NCBI GenBank assembly: GCA_963730315.1
Contig: CAVSRD010000007.1
Coordinates: 186,001 to 250,000, forward strand
Length of the DNA stretch: 64,000 nt
DNA from: VRUE01 sp963730315
GTDB taxonomy: Bacteria; Actinomycetota; Thermoleophilia; Solirubrobacterales; 70-9
Direction: 5' to 3'
The translations under genes were made by a program, and so were the position numbers. Positions 19,018 to 26,852 of this stretch are shown in pieces (within the stretch, counting starts at the first letter, position 1; every line of letters starts with the position of its first letter). Below the pieces are notes generated by a model that saw nothing but the letters and a program-made list of their open reading frames with translations, ran no database searches and was not told the DNA's origin.

Positions 19018-20045
19018 GGAGCTGCAGCGGCCGGTCCCGCGAGAGGGCGACGAGCGGCAGGGCCCAGATCAGGTACCAGGGGAGGAGCCAGGCGGTGGCG
19101 AGGAGGAGGCCGAAGCTCGCCCAGGCCGCCATGCGGAGCCAGTCGTGGCCGCGCCAGGTTTGGGTCAGCAGGTAGAAGACGAGGACGCCGTAGAGCGGCG
19201 AGGGCTGCCGCTCGAGCCGCGCTCTCGCTCAGGCCGCTGAGGCGAGCGACGGTGGTCGGGAAACTCATGTGGGTGGTCTTGCCCTGGTGGTTGCCGATCA
19301 GCTCGAGCGCGTGCAGCCAGTGCCAGCCGAAGGCGAGATACGCGACCGCGCCGAGCGCCAGGGCCGCGCCGGCCGCGCCGGCCAGCAGCCGCACAGCGGG
19401 TCCGACTGCCGGCTCGATGGCAGCCTTTTCCTTGCTGGAGGGTGGAAAAGGATGCGATTGTCTGGCGAGCAGGGCGAAGGGGGCGGCAAGGGCCGCCGGG
19501 GGCTTGAGGGCGAAGGCGGCGACGAAGGCCGCGCCGCCGGCTGCCGGGCGCGCTGCGAGCACCGCGGCGACCCCGACCGTCGCGACCAGCATCGCGAGCG
19601 CGTCGTTGTGGCCGCCGCCGACCAGCTGGAGGAGGACGACGGGGTTGAGGGCGACGAAGGCTGCGGCGGCGGTCGGGCTGACGCCGCGCTGCGGAGCGAG
19701 ACGCGCGACCAGGATGGCGATGCCCAGCACCGCGGCCGCCGCGGCGGCCTTCAGCACCGCGACCGCCGCCGGCACCGGCAGCCAGGCGAGCGGATAGGTG
19801 GCGAGGGTGAAGGCCGGGCCGTAGTCGCTGGTCGCCTCGATCCAGGTTACGTCGGCGTAGGCGGGGTCGGAAGGAAACGCGGCAGGTGGGTGCAGGTAGG
19901 GATCGAGGCCGTGCAGGACCCCGAGCCGGGCGTAGTCGACGTAGCTGTATATGTCGTGGGAGAAGAGCGGCGGGGCGGCGGCGAAGCCGGCGACCAGGAC
20001 GACGATCGCGGCCCAGACGAGCCGCCGGGCGTGGCGCCTACCCAC
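18968..20045 (-). CDS. GT87-type polyprenol-dependent glycosyltransferase, frameshifted
   Basis: A multi-spanning membrane protein begins at GTG 20045, which overlaps the stop of the penicillin-binding protein gene by 8 bases. The early luminal segment SHDIYSYVDYARLGVLHGLDPY has the acidic/aromatic signature of GT-C mannosyltransferases that use polyprenyl-phosphate sugars. GHNDALAMLVATVG and LKPPAALAAPFALLA mark further helices. Near 19214 the frame shifts; restored, it reads ERQPSPLYGVLVFYLLTQTW and ends QLFARVPL at 18968. The full length is about 358 residues, so one or two helices fewer than some relatives. It probably glycosylates a cell envelope polymer; the sugar is unknown. Confidence 0.8.
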
Positions 20046-22161
20046 CGTTGTTGCCGATCGAGCCTTCCGGCGGTGGCTTGTAGGGCGGCACGTGGGTCGG
20101 TTCCTGTCCGACGCCCGGTGCGTAGGCGTTGGGATCGTAGCCGCCGGTCGCTTCGCGGCCCAGCCGTTCGGCTTCGCTTTCCCCGCTCCCTCCTCGCGCC
20201 TTGGCGTAGGAGCCGCCGCCCGGCGCCGATGCGGTGAAGCGGCCGAAGAAGGGCGCCCAGCTGATCTTCTGCGTCGGTTTGCTCACCTCTTCGCAGGGCA
20301 CTTCCGCGCCGCTGTAAAGCGCGTGCCAGATCTCGGCCGGGAAGGTGCCCCCGTAGACGGTGGTGCCGTGGACGGCGGTCATTTCGATCGCGTTCGACTG
20401 CGGGTAGCCGACCCAGACGGCGGTCGCCAGGTTCGGCTGGATGCCGGCGAACCAGGCGTCGGTGAAGTTGTCGGTCGTCCCCGTCTTGCCGCCCTGCCCT
20501 GCGCACCCCGTGTAGGCGGCGGTGCCGGTCCCTTCGGCGATGTTGTCGTGCAGCAGGCGCCAGACCTGGTAGGCGACGGCTTCGGAGACGACCCGCCGCG
20601 GGTGCGTCCTGCCCGGCCGCTCGACCCGCCCGCCGGGGAAGACGACGCGGCGGATCGAGACCGGGTCGCGGCGGATCCCGCCCGAGGCGAGCGTCGCGTA
20701 GGCGTCGGCCATCTCCAGCGGCGAGACGCCGATCCGCAGCCCGCCGATCCCCTCGGCCGGGATCCCGTCGAGCGGGCTGGAGATCCCCATCGACTTCGCG
20801 GTCGCCGCGACGGCCTGCGGGCCGACGTCCAGGTCGAGCTGGGCGAAGACGGTGTTGTCGGAGGCGACCGTCGCCTGCTTCAGGTTGATCGTCCCCTGGT
20901 AGCCGAGGTCGGCGGTGCTCACTTCCCAGTGCCCCCACCGGGGCAGGTTGAGGTCGAGGTGCTTGGAGGTGTAGTAGGTCGAGTAGGGGTCGATCCCCTG
21001 CTTGATCGCGGTGGTCAGGACGAAGGCCTTGAAGGTCGAGCCCGGCTGGCGGTGACCCTGCGCGGCCAGGTTGAACTTGCTCTGCGCGTAGCTCGAGCTG
21101 GAGGCCATCGCGCGGACCCAGCCGTTGCGCGGGTCGATCGAGACCAGCGCCGCGGAGGGGTCTTCCGGGTATGGGAGGGTCGAGCGCATCGCTTCCCGCG
21201 CCACCTCCTGCAGGCGCGGGTCGACCGTCGTGTAGACCTTCAACCCGCCGTTCCGCACCGTCCTTGCCCCGTACCGTTCGATCAGCTCGGCCTCGACGTA
21301 GTCGAAGAAGTAGGGCTGGCGTTTGGCGAAGTAGCCCCGGTCCAGGTTCAGCTCGAGGCCGCGACGCTCGGCCCGGCGGGCCCGGGCGACGGTGACGAAG
21401 CCCAGCTCGGCCATCTTCGAGAGCACCTCGTTGCGCCGCGCGAGGGCGCCACGGGGGTGCAGCGTCGGGTTGTACTCGCTCGGCGCCTGCGGCAGGCCGG
21501 CCAGCAGCGCCGCCTGCTCGAGGCTCAGCTGCCGGACCGGCTTCGAGAAGTAGATCCTCGCGGCCGCCCCGACCCCGACTACGGTGCTGCCCTCGACGGT
21601 CCCGTAGGAGGCGGTGTTGAGGTACTGACCGAGGATTTCCCGCTTCGAGTGGCGATCGGCGTACTCGATCGCCAGCTTCGCCTCGACGATCTTGCGCTCC
21701 AGGGTGCGCGCCGGGTGGGCGATGCAGAGCTGGCGAACCAGCTGCTGGGTGATCGTCGAGCCGCCCTCGACCGGCTTGCCGGCTTCGAGGTCCTCGAGCG
21801 CGGCGCGGGCGATCCCCTCCGGGTCGATGCCGCCGTGTTCGTAGAAGCGCTGGTCCTCGATCGCTACCGTGGCGTGCCGGAGGCTCTGAGGGACGCGGTC
21901 GATCGAGACCGGCGCCCGCGCCTCGTCGGAGGCGACGATGCCCAGCTTGCTGCCGTCGGCCGCGTAGAGGGTCGTGTTGCCGCGATGGTCGACCCGCTTG
22001 CAGGAGCCGAGCGACGGCGCGTCGGCGGCGACGTTGAGCACCCAGGAGGCAACCGCCACGGCGCCGATCGCGACCAGGACGAGGACCCCGCCCCCGACGA
22101 GCAGCAGCTTGCCGGCTGCGCCGCCGCGGCGGCGGTGACGTCGGCGGTCACGCTGCGTCAT
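20038..22161 (-). CDS. Class A penicillin-binding protein (transglycosylase/transpeptidase)
   Basis: This is a 707-residue bifunctional peptidoglycan synthase, started at ATG 22161 (MTQRDRRRHRRRGG) because a short basic tail and one membrane helix (LLLVGGGVLVLVAIGAVAVASWVL) follow. The GT51 domain has AIEDQRFYEHGGID, GGSTITQQLVRQ and the LGQYLNTASYG motif. The transpeptidase domain has the catalytic Ser in STFK (about residue 375), SDN (VASDNTVF) and KTGT (about residue 557). The C-terminus carries a Gly/Pro-rich tail. It is divergent from the CPBP gene and sits next to a glycosyltransferase and an L,D-transpeptidase, a small cell-wall group. Confidence 0.93.
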   Translation of the reverse strand: MTQRDRRRHRRRGGAAGKLLLVGGGVLVLVAIGAVAVASWVLNVAADAPSLGSCKRVDHRGNTTLYAADGSKLGIVASDEARAPVSIDRVPQSLRHATVAIEDQRFYEHGGIDPEGIARAALEDLEAGKPVEGGSTITQQLVRQLCIAHPARTLERKIVEAKLAIEYADRHSKREILGQYLNTASYGTVEGSTVVGVGAAARIYFSKPVRQLSLEQAALLAGLPQAPSEYNPTLHPRGALARRNEVLSKMAELGFVTVARARRAERRGLELNLDRGYFAKRQPYFFDYVEAELIERYGARTVRNGGLKVYTTVDPRLQEVAREAMRSTLPYPEDPSAALVSIDPRNGWVRAMASSSSYAQSKFNLAAQGHRQPGSTFKAFVLTTAIKQGIDPYSTYYTSKHLDLNLPRWGHWEVSTADLGYQGTINLKQATVASDNTVFAQLDLDVGPQAVAATAKSMGISSPLDGIPAEGIGGLRIGVSPLEMADAYATLASGGIRRDPVSIRRVVFPGGRVERPGRTHPRRVVSEAVAYQVWRLLHDNIAEGTGTAAYTGCAGQGGKTGTTDNFTDAWFAGIQPNLATAVWVGYPQSNAIEMTAVHGTTVYGGTFPAEIWHALYSGAEVPCEEVSKPTQKISWAPFFGRFTASAPGGGSYAKARGGSGESEAERLGREATGGYDPNAYAPGVGQEPTHVPPYKPPPEGSIGNNGG

Positions 22162-22186
22162 CGCAGGGGAGGGTACGCTGCCGCGC

Positions 22187-22861
22187 GTGCCGCGCACGGA
22201 CTTCCCCTACGCCACCTGGGGCGCGCAGATGGCGGTCGGCGGGGTGCTGCTGGCGCTGGGCGCGGGGATCCTGCTGGGCATCCCGGCGGTGCTGGTCGAC
22301 AACCCGGTCGAAGGGAACCTCAGCACCGCCGCCAACGTCGTCGTCCAGCTGGCGACCGCGCTCGGCTTCCTGCTGGTGCCGGTCGCCGTCGCCACCCGTT
22401 GGGGGGAGGCCTCGGTCGGCCAGGCGCTGCGCCGCCTCGGCGTGCGCGGCTTCCGGCCCGGGGCGCTGAAGTGGATGCTGGCGGCAGTCGGCGCCTATCT
22501 GCTCCTCGCGGGCCTCTACAGCGCCCTGTTCGGCGCGCCCGAGCAGGAAGACATCGCCGAATCGTTCGGCACCGTGCCCGTGCAGGTCCTGCTGATCGTC
22601 ATCGCGGCCCCGGTCAGCGAGGAGGTCTGCTTCCGCGGCATGCTGTTCGGCGGCCTTCGCACCCGTCTGCCCCGCCTCGCGGCTGCCCTCCTCAGCGCCC
22701 TGATCTTCGGCGGCCTGCACGCGCTCACCGGCCTCAGCGCGGTCCCGCCGCTGATCTTCTTCGGCTTCGTCCTCGCCCTGCTCTACGAGAAGACCGGCTC
22801 GATAGTCCCCGGCATCCTCCTCCACATGCTCAACAACTCGGTCGCTCTGCTGGGCCAGTAG
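22187..22861 (+). CDS. CPBP-family intramembrane metalloprotease
   Basis: This is a 224-residue membrane protein starting at GTG 22187. The CPBP (Abi/CAAX protease) motifs are in place: EEVCFRGMLFGGL, with two Glu and an Arg, FGGLHALTG with a His, and HMLNNSVALL with the final His and Asn. These residues line the membrane active site. Hydrophobic segments surround them. Members cleave prenylated or membrane-bound substrates, and some protect against bacteriocins; the substrate here is unknown. It is divergent from the penicillin-binding protein gene with 25 bases between the starts. Confidence 0.88.
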   Translation: MPRTDFPYATWGAQMAVGGVLLALGAGILLGIPAVLVDNPVEGNLSTAANVVVQLATALGFLLVPVAVATRWGEASVGQALRRLGVRGFRPGALKWMLAAVGAYLLLAGLYSALFGAPEQEDIAESFGTVPVQVLLIVIAAPVSEEVCFRGMLFGGLRTRLPRLAAALLSALIFGGLHALTGLSAVPPLIFFGFVLALLYEKTGSIVPGILLHMLNNSVALLGQ

Positions 22862-22883
22862 CTGCCGCCAATAGACTTCCCCT

Positions 22884-23876
22884 GTGAGCCGCCGTCTGGT
22901 CCTAGCGTCGACCGTCCTCGCCCTGCTGGCGCTGTTCGCGGTTGCCCCGGCGGCACCGGCCAAGCAGCCCGATCGGCCGGGCAAGGGGGCCGGCGGCAAG
23001 CCGCAGGTTCCGAAGAAGGCGACGGTGAGGATCCGGGTGGGCCATCTGCGCGGCGGGCGAGCGCCGATCTACGCCACCGTGCCGGTGGTCGGCACGGCCG
23101 AGCCGTTCGCACCCGGCCAGCGGGTCGAGGTCACCTTCTACCTCGACGGCCGCCGGCTGCTCACGCGCAAGGTGAGGGTGAGCAAGGGCAAGGGCGGCGC
23201 CGGCACCTTCCGCGCCGCGATAGTCGTCCGCGAGGACGGCAGGTACGCGGCGGGCGCCCATCTGCCGGCGAGCGGCGGGCTGCGCGGCGACCGCACGGTG
23301 CGCAAGAGCTGGCGGGTCAGCTTCCCGTCGCTGCACCGGGGGCAGTGCGACAGGGTCGTCAAGGGCTTCAAGCGGGCGCTCGCGAAGCTCGGCTACGCCT
23401 CCGGCGGCGGACGATGCTTCGACCGCCGCACCGGCCGCGAGGTGCTCGCCTACCGCAAAGTGAACGGAATGTCGCGCAGCGAGCACGCCGGCAAGGGGAT
23501 CGTCAAGCGCGTCTTCGGCGGCCGGGGGGGTTACCGGGTCCGCCACCCGGAGGCCGGCGAGCACGCCGAGGTGCCCCTCGCCAAGCAGGTGCTGGTGCTT
23601 GCCAAGGGCGACCGGCCGTTCGCGATCTACCCGGTCTCGACCGGCAAGCCCTCGACCCCGACGGTGACCGGCCAGTTCAGCTTCTACCGACGCGAACCGG
23701 GCTACAACTCGGAGGGCATGTACTACTCCTTCTACTGGCACAACGGCTACGCCGTCCACGGCTACGCCGAAGTGCCTGACTACGCAGCCAGCCACGGCTG
23801 CATCCGCACCTTCATCGCCGACCAGCCGCGCATCTATTACCAGCTCAGCTACGGCGAGCCGATCTTCGTCTTCTGA
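22884..23876 (+). CDS. L,D-transpeptidase (YkuD domain), exported
   Basis: The 330-residue product starts at GTG 22884 with a signal peptide (RLVLASTVLALLALFAVAPAAPA). An Ig-like segment (residues 45-150) leads into a short peptidoglycan-binding-like stretch (VVKGFKRALAKLGYASGG). The catalytic YkuD domain follows, with the conserved HGYAEVP His and SHGCIRTF, in which Cys (near residue 305) forms the acyl-enzyme. L,D-transpeptidases make 3-3 crosslinks in peptidoglycan or attach proteins to it. It is 22 bases after the CPBP gene and 21 bases before pyrE. Confidence 0.92.
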   Translation: MSRRLVLASTVLALLALFAVAPAAPAKQPDRPGKGAGGKPQVPKKATVRIRVGHLRGGRAPIYATVPVVGTAEPFAPGQRVEVTFYLDGRRLLTRKVRVSKGKGGAGTFRAAIVVREDGRYAAGAHLPASGGLRGDRTVRKSWRVSFPSLHRGQCDRVVKGFKRALAKLGYASGGGRCFDRRTGREVLAYRKVNGMSRSEHAGKGIVKRVFGGRGGYRVRHPEAGEHAEVPLAKQVLVLAKGDRPFAIYPVSTGKPSTPTVTGQFSFYRREPGYNSEGMYYSFYWHNGYAVHGYAEVPDYAASHGCIRTFIADQPRIYYQLSYGEPIFVF

Positions 23877-23897
23877 GCCGAGAATAGGATTGGCGCG

Positions 23898-24464
23898 ATG
23901 CCGGACCTCGACGCGGCCAAGCGGACGCTGCTCGCCGAGCTGCGCGAGCACTCGCTGGTGATCGGCGAGGTGACGCTGGCCAGCGGGGCGAAGGCGCAGT
24001 ACTACGTGGACGCCCGGCGGGCGCTGCTCCGCCCGCCGGGCTTCCGGGCGGCTGGCGAGCTGATCGCCGCCGCGGCGGTCGAGGCCGGCGCCGGTGCGGT
24101 CGGGGGTCCGGCCACGGCGGCGATCCCCCCTGCCTGCGCGGCCCTCGCCGTCCCCGCCGGCGACGGCCTGGTCGGCTTCTTCGTGCGCGGCGAGCGCAAG
24201 CGGCACGGCCTGCAGCGCTGGGTCGAGGGCCCGGTCGAGCCGGGCGCCCGCTGCCTGGTGGTCGAGGACACGGTGACCACCGGCGGCTCGACCGTGCAAG
24301 CGATCGAGCGGATCCGCGAGCAGGATCTCGAGGTGGTCGGAGTAGTTGCCGTCGTCGATCGCCTCGCCGGCGGCGGCGACCGGATCGAAGCCGCCGCCGA
24401 GGCGCCCTACCACCCTCTGGTGACGATCGACGAGCTGTACCCCGCTCGCCCCGATCGCGGCTGA
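23898..24464 (+). CDS. pyrE: Orotate phosphoribosyltransferase
   Basis: This 188-residue enzyme joins orotate and PRPP to make OMP in pyrimidine synthesis. The N-terminal region FTLASGxKxxxY-type motif appears as VTLASGAKAQYYVDARRALL. The PRPP-binding loop is VVEDTVTTGGSTVQAIE, and the catalytic loop region has VRGERKRHGLQRWVEG. Length is normal for the short form. It is downstream of the L,D-transpeptidase on the same strand and is followed by a weak hairpin with a T run. Confidence 0.93.
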   Translation: MPDLDAAKRTLLAELREHSLVIGEVTLASGAKAQYYVDARRALLRPPGFRAAGELIAAAAVEAGAGAVGGPATAAIPPACAALAVPAGDGLVGFFVRGERKRHGLQRWVEGPVEPGARCLVVEDTVTTGGSTVQAIERIREQDLEVVGVVAVVDRLAGGGDRIEAAAEAPYHPLVTIDELYPARPDRG

Positions 24465-24465
24465 A

Positions 24466-24489
24466 CGCTTCCTGAAAAGCGCCCTTTTT
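24466..24489 (+). terminator. Weak Rho-independent terminator after pyrE
   Basis: CGCTT and AAGCG form a 5-bp stem with a 6-base loop (24466-24481), followed within 3 bases by five T. It begins just past the pyrE stop. The stem is short, so efficiency would be modest. Confidence 0.4.
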
Positions 24490-24510
24490 GCAGGAACAAC
24501 CCAGCCGGGG

Positions 24511-24540
24511 TTGACATCCACACACGTATCTGCCTTAATA
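24511..24540 (+). promoter_or_regulatory. Candidate vegetative promoter for the secreted protein gene at 24705
   Basis: A perfect TTGACA (24511-24516) is followed after 18 bases by TTAATA (24535-24540). This stretch is clearly richer in A/T than its surroundings and lies between the pyrE terminator and the secreted protein gene. It is the only consensus -35 box I noticed in an intergenic region of the window. Transcription from here would give a leader of about 160 bases. Confidence 0.5.
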
Positions 24541-24704
24541 GCGCTGCGATCCAGAGACACGGATGTCTGTGTTTTCTGAAACCGCGATGTCCGGCCTCTA
24601 GGACGGACATGGGAACAGGGAAATAGGGAAACAGGGAAACCGAGCGCCTGAGGAGGCCGCGGGGAAGCGGCCGGCAGCGGGGCTCACAGGACAAGGAGAG
24701 CTAC
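24541..24704 (+). other. Structured 5' leader of the secreted protein gene
   Basis: This gene-free leader holds two hairpins and a short tandem repeat. The first hairpin is an imperfect AGACA/TGTCT stem around CGGA (24554-24567 area). The second is a perfect 7-bp stem, ATGTCCG (24587-24593) with CGGACAT (24604-24610), around a 10-base loop. The ribosome site ACAAGGAG (24691-24698) is just before the GTG start. No known riboswitch class is recognised. Confidence 0.5.
24611..24640 (+). repeat. Four short tandem repeats (GGGAAACA-like)
   Basis: Four direct copies of a 7-8 base unit, GGGAACA, GGGAAATA, GGGAAACA and GGGAAACC, follow the second hairpin of the leader. The purine-rich run is unlike the flanking sequence. 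It could be a slippage-prone spacer or a protein-binding segment in the mRNA. Confidence 0.7.
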
Positions 24705-26793
24705 GTGAGACGGTTCGCGAAGGCAACGTTTGCGGGATCGACCCTGGGCGGCGGCGTGCGCCGCGGCCGCATCGGATTGGTCTGTCTCTGCGTCCTCGGC
24801 CTCGCGGCCTTCCTGGGGAGTGGTGCGTCCTCAGCCGCCGCTGCCTGCCCCAACGAAGCTCTCCGGGTCGGTCCCTCCGCCTACCTCCCCGACTGCCGCG
24901 CCTACGAGCTGGTCTCTCCGCCTGACATGGCAGGTGTGGCGGTCAACCAATCGGTCTTCTTCAGCTTCGACTATACCCCCATTTTGTCCCAAGACGGCCA
25001 AGCGTCCAGCTTCGAGACCTACGGCGCTTTTGGAGAAGAACCAGGGGAAGGGAGTGGCGTCGCCGGCTTCTACCTTTCGCGGCGAGGCGGGAGCGACTGG
25101 AGCACCGAGCCGATCGCTGCCCCTATCGATCCGTATCCCTCCCTGAGCGCCTTCGCCGTCTGGGGGTTCACTGAGGATCTCGAAAAGGCGATGTTCCTAG
25201 GCGCATGGACGCCTCCCCTGACCCCCGACGCCTCTGACAACACCAGCAACAGCTACCTGCGGGACAACTCCAACGGCTCCTACCGGCTGCTTACCGTCGG
25301 GACGGAACCAGATCTGGGGGAAATCGGCGTGGAACTTAAGAGTCTTGCGACCCACGCCGAACACGTGATCTTCCGAACGGAATTTCCAAGTGCTTTGGTA
25401 ATGACCGGGTGTGGTGGCGCGGTTAACAAACGGCTCTGTGACTGGAGCGCGGCGACGGGTGAACTCAGCCTGGTTGGCGTGCAGCCGAACGGAGAACCCA
25501 GCATCGGCCAGCCCGACACCGCGGCGCCGGCGTGGCGGCGCTCGACCTCCGCCGACGGCACGCGGATCTTCTTCAAAGAATCCGGCGGCGCCAACCCCTG
25601 CGCCGGGGTCTGCGTCCGCATCGACGCCGCCACCACGCAGGTCGTCGGCACCAGTGGAAGCACCTTCCAGGGCGCCAGCAGCGACGGCTCAGTTGCCTAC
25701 GTCACCCAAAGCGGCGATCTCAAACGCTATGACGTCGCCGCCGACGAACTGACCGACCTTACCCCGGGAGGCGAAGTGCAGGGCGTGCTCGGCACCTCCG
25801 CCGACGGCTCGCGGGTCTACTTCGTCGCAAAAGGGGAACTGGCCCCGGGTGCGACTCCCGGTACAAACAACCTCTACCTGTGGACGCAAGGCGCCGGGTT
25901 CGAATTCATCGCATCCCCGGTCACCCAGACGAGCAATTGGACGGGCGACTATCCGAGCTCCCGGGTCACTCCGGACGGGATGCACGTCGCCTTCACTGCG
26001 AACACCAGCCTCACCGGCTACCCCGACGCAGGCCACACCGAGGCCTACCTCTACAGCGCCGCGACGGGTGAACTGGTCTGCGCCTCCTGCAACCCGAGCG
26101 GCGAACCGGCGACCTCCAACGCCGGAATCGACGGGACCAACACCCCCCCGCGTCTGCCGCGCAACCTCTCCGACGACGGCGCCCACCTCTTCTTCACCAC
26201 CGAAGAAGCGCTGGTGCCACGCGACAGCAACGGCCTGGGAGACATCTACGAGTACGACGCGGCGAGCGGCGAAGTTGCGCTGATCACCACCGGCACCGCC
26301 GGGGTGGCGCAGCTTTTCAGCCCGGGGATCGAATTCAGCGACGCCAGCGCGAGCGGCAACGATGTCTCCTTCACCACTAAGCAGTCGCTGGTCGGGATCG
26401 ACACGGACGAAGGGGTTCCCTCCGCCTACGACGCGCGGGTCGGCGGCGGCCTCGCCTCCCAGAACCCGCCGGGGCAGACGCCGCCCTGCACGGGCCAATC
26501 CTGCCGCGGCGAAACGAGCACCCCCAGTCTGGCGGGCGCCACCTCGGCCACCGTCGTCGGCAAGGGCAACCTGTCCGAGAAGCAGAACTGCAACAAGCTG
26601 GGGCGCGAAGCGAAGAAGCTCAGCAACCGCGCCAAGCGGCTGCGCAAGAACGGCAAGCAGGCGAAGCGCAACGGCAAGTCCGGCGATCGCCAAGAAGCGC
26701 AACAAGAAGGCCACCCGCCTCGCGAAGCGCGCCAGGAACAAGAGCAAGAGCGCCAAGAAGTGTAGGAAGGCCAACCGGAGGGCGAGCAAATGA
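24705..26793 (+). CDS. Large secreted beta-propeller-like protein, frameshifted near its C-terminus
   Basis: It starts at GTG 24705 behind ACAAGGAG. A long signal peptide (GLVCLCVLGLAAFLGSGASSAAAA) is followed by a mature domain opening CPNEALRVGPSAYLPDCRAYELVSPPD, a motif seen at the start of many exported proteins of this bacterial group. Repeats of the form SxDGxxVxFxxxxxLxxxD (for example TSADGTRIFFKE, TSADGSRVYFVA, TPDGMHVAFTA) are WD40-like/TolB-like beta-propeller blades. The last 70 residues are Lys/Arg-rich. The frame shifts near 26680; restored, it ends NRRASK at 26793 with a Cys in KCRK. Unshifted, it stops at 26765. Function is unknown; surface exposure and electrostatic binding to the wall are plausible. 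Confidence 0.82.
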
Positions 26794-26852
26794 TCGGGCG
26801 CCCACGCAACAAGCGAACCGAGACCTCAATCGTGGACAAGGAGACAGCACAG

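Noticed and set aside
24611..24640. CRISPR-like repeat array
   Set aside because: The repeats are 7-8 bases and contiguous without spacers.
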